Shown here piece by piece: positions 57,452 through 64,000 of a stretch of 64,000 nt of DNA (the stretch's first letter is position 1; each line of letters starts with the position of its first letter). Made by a program: the position numbers and the translations under genes. The stretch lies in contig WPIO01000100.1 of NCBI GenBank assembly GCA_009760855.2, forward strand, positions 282,501 to 346,500, written 5' to 3'. Source of the DNA: Cristatella mucedo. Its lineage: Eukaryota; Bryozoa; Phylactolaemata; Cristatellidae. The notes beneath the pieces are model-generated. The model saw only the letters and a list, made by a program, of their open reading frames with translations, was not told the DNA's origin and did no database searches.

Positions 57452-58985
57452 CACTTGATAACGCACCATCAGAGAACTCAATCTCTTTCTAGTCGCTTTA
57501 CATTTGCTGCAAAGGAAACACGGTCGAATGGTGAGTGGTATCATGCTTGATAAACAACATGAATAACATGGTTAGGGGTGACATGCACACGGTCAGCATG
57601 CAAGTGTGGTTAGTGGCAGCATGCAACAGTGTCAGTACGCATAATCACATGAAGGACGTAGCACAGGGACCCACTAAATGCTCTCATAAATAGGTGCGTT
57701 TTAAGGTCATTTTTAAATGTGGTCAAGTCAGGGGATGTCGTGATGCAAGTTGGAAGATGAGTTCCCGGCTTTGGGAGCACACAAACTAAATGCACGGTCT
57801 CCAAAAGATTTGAGGTTTGTACGAGGTATTGGTAGACTGTTGGATTCCGAAAAGCGGGTGGTACGATGCTTGGCCTGGTGGGAGAGTAGATCTGAGAGAT
57901 AGGCTGAGGCCAAAGAATGAAGGAACATACAAGTGAGCGACAAAACCTTGAAGTCGATCTGTTGCTTGACTGGCAGCCAGTGCAGGTCGGTGAGAAGCGG
58001 TGTGATGCAGTAACTGTGACACTCACGACAAACAAGCCTAGCTGCAGTTTGTACCAGTTGTAATGTAATGGCAATGCTACCAACAGATGCAATGTTACTA
58101 ACAGACTATCCATACATATACATACAGCATACATTCAGGACTGTTTAACCTTGGCTCCCCCAGAAAAAAACAGATTACTGCCGATTTGTTACAAAATCGA
58201 TTATCAGTGAGTTTCAATATGCAGCCAAAGGTTTGCAAAGACTAGGCTGAGGTGCAAGACCGAACACGTACTAGTATCAACATCAATCACGCAGGCTCCA
58301 AATAAGAACAAGGCCCCACCTTTAGCACTGTTCCAGGCATTCCACTTAGCCTTGCCTTTGAAGTCAAAAAAGCCGGGCGCCTCTGCAAACACAGAGAGTC
58401 GCATCGGCTTAAGTGGCCGGCATCAACGCGGCCGAGCCCCACTGGCCCGGTAGCCGTGGATGGATCGGCCGGCCGGTCGGTGTGGCAGCTGCTGCAACGA
58501 CTGGACTGGAATGCAAGCAAACGAAGGGCCGAACGGGGGGGGGGGAAGAGAGAGCCCACGTTGCCCCAGCATACGACTGCCTCGACAAACTGATCGGTGG
58601 GGGCGGCGGCGGCAAGGGGGGGGGGGGTGGGTGGGTGGGTGGCAGGAGCCAACGCTCGTGTGGCTAGCCGAGGCTTGCCTATGTTAATGTCTCCGACGGT
58701 GGCCTGCTTGTAGAACTTGTACAAGGTGAGCATCTCCTCGTCTGTCGGCCTGGTGGGCAGGTCCTTGGCATCATCGGCAGCCTTGAGAAACGCCTGCACA
58801 CGCGCGACAGAAAAGGTAGCGATAGATGCAGTCCAAACAATGAGCAGCGGCAGCGGCCGACTGACCGGCGGAGAGCTGCCGGAAGGAAGTAACCCACTGA
58901 ACACAGCCGAGCGCTAATAAACTTTGCCCACCAAGCGGAGCAGCCGAGGACGATACTGCTTCCGCGCTTGTTTCACAGACGGCAT
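53404..58985 (-). CDS. ACBP: Acyl-CoA-binding protein (ACBP/DBI), four coding exons
   Basis: Small cytosolic protein that binds long-chain acyl-CoA esters and buffers or carries them for lipid metabolism. The model joins 58985-58977, 58793-58679, 58382-58320 and 53468-53404 (minus), giving 83 residues against about 86-90 for the family. Visible signatures are [32 protein letters not shown] and [16 protein letters not shown]. With this start, Tyr28, Tyr31, Lys32, Lys54 and Tyr73 fall exactly at the known acyl-CoA-contacting positions. Introns 1 and 3 are GT-AG and intron 2 is GC-AG; phases agree at every junction. Exon 1 (three codons) is the uncertain part. Intron 3 (4.85 kb) is filled with LINE and SINE copies and a decayed exon 3 duplicate. 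The gene is divergent from PARD3 about 3.2 kb away. Confidence 0.9.
53469..54422. other. ACBP intron 3, non-repeat part
   Basis: No LINE or SINE recognised. A 166-codon plus-strand frame (53775-54275) has no recognisable domain and no splice or codon evidence, so I leave it uncalled. Confidence 0.45.
54423..54552 (-). mobile_element. SINE-1, missing the first ~15 bp
   Basis: On the minus strand: TCTAGCGGTTAAGGTGCTCG, GGGCTCGAGCCCCG, GAAGCGCCTGAATAGATATT and GGGGCGCTATGTAAATG. Lies in ACBP intron 3. Confidence 0.86.
54553..54979. other. ACBP intron 3 spacer
   Basis: No repeat recognised. Confidence 0.4.
54980..55066 (+). mobile_element. LINE-A ORF scrap
   Basis: CTACATAATTTCAGCTACTT, AACATTGCAAACATTAGAGC and ACCACATCCAAGTTGGCCC match the FQLHNIAxIRACLDKDTTSKLVH block. 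Confidence 0.7.
55067..56335 (-). mobile_element. LINE-B, degenerate, interrupted by SINE-1
   Basis: On the minus strand from the GVPQGS-equivalent (GAGTCCTTCAAGGGTTCG) through the C-terminal ORF to the UTR (GTTAGAGACAGAGATACATT). Many substitutions and stops make it much older than 38868. The SINE-1 at 55915-56048 is nested inside. Confidence 0.82.
55915..56048 (+). mobile_element. SINE-1, full length, nested in LINE-B, 5-bp TSD
   Basis: Starts GAGCTGGTTTGGTCTAG. The sequence between boxes is shortened by about 14 bp. B-box-like GGGCTCGACCCC, then GAAGCGCCTGCATATAG and GGGCGCTATACAAATAC. AAATC occurs on both sides (55910-55914 and 56049-56053). Confidence 0.88.
56345..57056 (+). mobile_element. 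LINE-A, old subfamily
   Basis: ATTTGTGACATCCTGCCTC, CACCGATTTGCACTGGCTCC, then C-terminal ORF pieces. The UTR ends in a hairpin with AGTATC (56984-56989) and GATACT (57014-57019) in place of AGCGCC/GGCGCT, followed by ACTATACAAATGTCATAATT. That ending resembles the SINE-1 tail more than young LINE-A copies do. Confidence 0.8.
56411..56485 (-). mobile_element. LINE-A tail nested inside another LINE-A
   Basis: (ATA)n, ACATTTGCTACAGCGCTCTC and CTTTCTAGGGATTTTACG: an inverted stem-loop tail inserted after CGACCAGTGCAA of the host copy. Confidence 0.75.
57326..57404 (-). pseudogene. Decayed duplicate of ACBP exon 3 end plus intron start
   Basis: On the minus strand it reads TGGATTGCTTGGAACCGTGC then TAAAGGGGGCGCCTTGTTCT. 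Exon 3 reads TGGAATGCCTGGAACAGTGC then TAAAGGTGGGGCCTTGTTCT. Similarity continues about 55 bp into the intron (TGCGTGAT, TTGATACTA). The donor GT is lost (GG) and the Lys codon before Trp is TAG. The missing 5' part was cut off at the site of the LINE-A insertion. Confidence 0.85.
57421..58063 (-). mobile_element. LINE-A copy in ACBP intron 3 with about 21-bp flanking repeats
   Basis: (ATT)n tail at 57421-57452, stem-loop, UTR, then ORF (Pxx[20 protein letters not shown] pieces in two frames) ending near [28 protein letters not shown] occurs at 57403-57422 and again at 58073-58092, consistent with a target-site duplication, although related units also occur at 57280-57325. Confidence 0.85.
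58320..58382 (-). CDS. ACBP: ACBP exon 3
   Basis: Acceptor TGTGTTTGCAG, then AG completing a Glu codon. Encodes [20 protein letters not shown] plus the first base of Gly. Donor G|GTGGGG. Contains Lys54 of the acyl-CoA site and the conserved KWNAWN block. Confidence 0.95.
58597..58644. repeat. G-rich tract in ACBP intron 2
   Basis: GGGGGCGGCGGCGGC, a 12-13 G run, then (GGGT)n. A second G run lies at 58539-58549. Strong G-quadruplex potential on the plus strand, C-rich in the transcribed RNA. Confidence 0.9.
58679..58793 (-). CDS. ACBP: ACBP exon 2, GC donor
   Basis: Acceptor CTTTTCTGTCGCGCGTGTGCAG, then in-frame [10 protein letters not shown]... to ...[10 protein letters not shown] and one base of a Glu codon. 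The donor is ATAG|GCAAGC, a GC-type site. No GT allows the reading frame to join exon 3 correctly, whereas this junction gives DINI-E-APGFF as expected for the family. Holds Tyr28, Tyr31 and Lys32. Confidence 0.93.
58977..58985 (-). CDS. ACBP: ACBP exon 1 (tentative, Met-Pro-Ser)
   Basis: The only ATG in frame-compatible position within about 200 bp upstream of exon 2. ATGCCGTCT is followed by GTGAAA (weak donor) and splices in phase 0 to exon 2, which places Phe at residue 5 as in the family. Another ATG at 59190 lacks a matching donor. A strong GTGAGT donor at 59025 could instead serve a 5' UTR exon. Confidence 0.5.
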
Positions 58986-59511
58986 CGTACGAGTGAAGCG
59001 ATCACAGAATCGGGAGCCTACTCACCGGGAGTAGGCGCCCGACTATCCAGCACGACGATCAAGCCAAGCCTAGGCAGCCAATCTCGTAGGGGAAGACGAC
59101 AAGAGGGCACGTCGAACAGCTCGGCGCCTTCGTGGCAGTCCGAGGGACACAGAGAGGCAAGGGCGTGCTGGCTTTGCCCTGCCCCTCCATGCCCGCTCCG
59201 GGGAAGCCGAGGGACAAGATGCTGTACCAACTCGGGACGCCGACAATAAAGCTGGCGGTAAGGGTGACAGGCTGGCCACAAAAAGCAGGCACACGCCGAA
59301 CGATCAAAACGTCTGGCAGATAAAATAATGCGACCAATACCCGAAGTCGAAGTGCGCCTTCCGATTTTTAATTCAAACTTTATCCCATCTGGCAGCTGAC
59401 CAACTCACAGCACGAGACTGACTAGCATCCAAATTACTATGAATATAACGATAGAATATTATTGAATATTATTATGAATATTATGATTACAATATACATT
59501 ACGATGAAAGC
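58986..59511. promoter_or_regulatory. Likely 5' region of ACBP (no clear core motif)
   Basis: GC-rich DNA upstream of the tentative start. On the minus strand a CCCG|GTGAGT site at 59026/59025 would suit a noncoding first exon. Open frames to 92 codons exist but have no similarity I recognise. No TATA box seen. Confidence 0.4.
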
Positions 59512-59545
59512 AGCAGTCAGTGCCCAATCGTGGGCACTGACTGCT
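59512..59545. repeat. Perfect 15-bp inverted repeat, 4-nt loop
   Basis: AGCAGTCAGTGCCCA at 59512-59526 pairs exactly with 59531-59545 around ATCG. Confidence 0.95.
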
Positions 59546-59550
59546 CTCCC

Positions 59551-59660
59551 TCCTTGCACTGGCAGCAAAATGCTGAGTGTCAGCAAGTTCTTTCAGCCCT
59601 GCACGACAGGCATACAGAGATCAAGTTCTCTGAGGGATGCAAATATATATATGATATACA
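59551..59660 (+). mobile_element. LINE-A-type tail relic
   Basis: GGCATACAGAGATCAAGTTC followed by TCTGAGGGATGC. The inner AGAGA/TCTCT stem is intact, and the outer GGCAT/ATGC partly pairs. Confidence 0.6.
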
Positions 59661-59769
59661 ACTATATTCTTATCATTATTACTTATATTTATTATTTACC
59701 TTGGCCAAGGTCCCGGGTTCATGCATAATCGAATGTGCACCAGTGAGCCCAACAGATTCATGTTTGCAC

Positions 59770-60262
59770 ACGAACAGATAAGAATCAACTATCGACTTGA
59801 CAGTTCTTATCGACAGCATACTGCCTACATGGCTTTGCTACTCACTTTTAGGTCCCTCCACTCCCTTTCTCCAGAATGCCTAGCCGAAATACTCTGTTGT
59901 CAGGATTGACATCCTACCGCCTGCTCTTCAGACTCATGTCGTTTGGCTGTGCCTCTGACTAACCACGAATCTTGTGGACACCCTGCACTAAGTTCATATA
60001 GTCTTAAAGACTGAAACTCATTCCCGACTAGCGTCACAACATCCCCTGATTTGACGATACTTCAAAAGAAGCTAAAACCTTAGCCGTTCCTCACACCTCT
60101 TTGCTTAGTCCCTAATTAACTGTTCTTGACATGCTTTGGCGTACCGTCACTGTGTATGTCATCCATCGCTAACCAATGTACATGCATCCTTTCAGTCACA
60201 TGTAAAGTGCCAAGATAGTAAGCTAGTTCTCTTTGGATGCCATGTAAATGTCTTATAATTAC
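59770..60262 (+). mobile_element. LINE-A 3' fragment, old
   Basis: LLTFRSLHSLSPECLAEIL piece, then TTCATATAGTCTTAAAGAC, AACATCCCCTGATTTGACG, UTR, and an end with AAAGTGCCAAGATAG, AGTTCTCTTTGGATGCCATG and TTATAATTA. Confidence 0.75.
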
Positions 60263-61259
60263 TCTCAGTAATTGGCTGTTTTGCTGCCGGCCTGACGGCA
60301 TTGCAACAGTGGCTGAGTTTTGGGGGACCGCCCAGCGGTCTTCTAGTCTTCTAGGCTCAGCACCACTGCACGGCCTGTGCTTGCAAGTGTAGCCAAACCA
60401 GCCGGTCTTGATGTTTGCACTGTGACTGTGGAAGGCGAGCAAAACACACAGGGTATTCGACGGGGAGCCAGTTAGCTGTACAGATTGTTCGGTGGGCCTG
60501 CATGTGGCACATTGGACCCGATAGTGTCTGTCTACTCTTTATCTCTCTCTCTATATATATATATATACGTATCTCTCTTCAGTGTGTATCCAGTGGCTGG
60601 ACTGTTCAATCTGCAGCTGTGTCAAGTGTAGCTTAAACTCCTGGGACCGGCTAATCCCACCGTGTCTAACCTACCCAACAGACAGAGCGGCATTAGAAAC
60701 TTCAGCCCTTCCTCCCCACTCATCCTAACCTTGACTATGCACGCGCTCCGAAACGGGGCATGTCTCTGCAGGTCTCCCCGACTTCACCTCGGGTCTAGTG
60801 TGGACTATGCCCCAACCTTGGAGGAGGAGGGGGGGGGGCGACACGTGGTCCACTGGCATACTTTCGGTTATTAGTCGTGCTTGGGCGATCCAGACGTATG
60901 AGTAAAAAAAAACGCTACAGTAACTAGGCCGAATCTCTGGTCCATGGCCCGAACTACCTTTCCGGCCAGTCTCCCACCGCATCTCAATTCAGTGCAGGCG
61001 ACACCTCTGCTCCCGAGAAGCAATGGCCACGGGTCGCCGCGGCCTAAGCAGTCCAGTCCAGCAAGCGGCGTGACTGCTAAAATTGTAGATTCCATGTTGC
61101 AGCAGTTGCACTAGATCGCCGAAAAAACTCAGCGCGCCGAAACCGTATCCATATTGGAAGCCGGCGGTTTGCAGGAGAGGAGAGAGAGACGAATGGTAGT
61201 GAGGTCACGCCCAACGCGAGCTGCGTCTACGCTCAGAAAAATCAAAGCAAATAAATAGG
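60263..61259. other. Intergenic DNA
   Basis: Between the LINE-A relic and the PARD3 GC-rich block. Short (TA)n at about 60553-60566 and a G run at about 60829-60838. No gene recognised. Confidence 0.45.

Positions 61260-64000
<2,741 letters not shown>

Noticed and set aside
59018-59337. 92-codon minus-strand frame upstream of ACBP as an N-terminal extension
   Set aside because: No ATG in a frame that reaches the GTGAGT donor in the phase needed by exon 2; no similarity recognised.

Overview
This window is nuclear DNA from an animal, most likely an invertebrate. It has spliced genes with canonical exon borders, CpG-rich 5' regions, many simple-sequence repeats and a dense layer of non-LTR retrotransposon (LINE) and tRNA-derived SINE copies. 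Nothing in it looks bacterial: there are no operons, no ribosome-binding-site-led genes and no CRISPR array. The phylum cannot be fixed from the sequence alone. Almost all long open frames are retrotransposon remnants or translations of microsatellites.

Two host genes are recognisable, both near the right end. (1) An acyl-CoA-binding protein gene (ACBP/DBI family) lies on the minus strand between 58985 and 53404. It has four coding exons, including a GC-AG intron, a 4.85 kb last intron packed with transposon copies, and an AATAAA signal 3' of the stop. (2) The first coding exon of a PAR-3/Bazooka (PARD3) polarity-scaffold gene lies at 62156-62275 on the plus strand. It sits in a GC-rich promoter-like block and ends in a strong GT donor, so the rest of that gene lies beyond the window. 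The two genes are divergently oriented about 3 kb apart.

The rest is mobile-element sediment. I name four families here for convenience. LINE-A is a CR1/L2-clade element: its RT fragments end in a Gly-Ser-Leu C-terminus, and a ~200 bp 3' UTR ends in a conserved stem-loop followed by (ATT)n. LINE-B is a second CR1/L2-like element: it ends in a Ser-Pro-Ala C-terminus and an ATTAC-type tail, and one copy keeps 492 open codons with the YADD motif. SINE-1 is tRNA-derived with A and B boxes, and its 3' end carries the same stem-loop as LINE-A. SINE-2 is tRNA-derived with a (TTTA)n tail. Copies are 5'-truncated, nested and often joined tail to tail at ATT microsatellites.

Layout: 1-11.8 kb is GC-rich unassigned DNA with a ~785 bp GACAGA array and scattered SINEs. 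11.8-26 kb is unassigned DNA with LINE/SINE copies. 26-52.7 kb is a LINE-rich stretch with the best-preserved copies, a 191 bp foldback and many microsatellites. 53-59 kb is the ACBP gene. 59-62 kb is the intergenic and PARD3 promoter region. 62.2-64 kb is the PARD3 first intron.

The strongest candidate for a biologically interesting system is the LINE-A/SINE-1 partnership, in which a shared 3' RNA hairpin shows compensatory base changes across copies.
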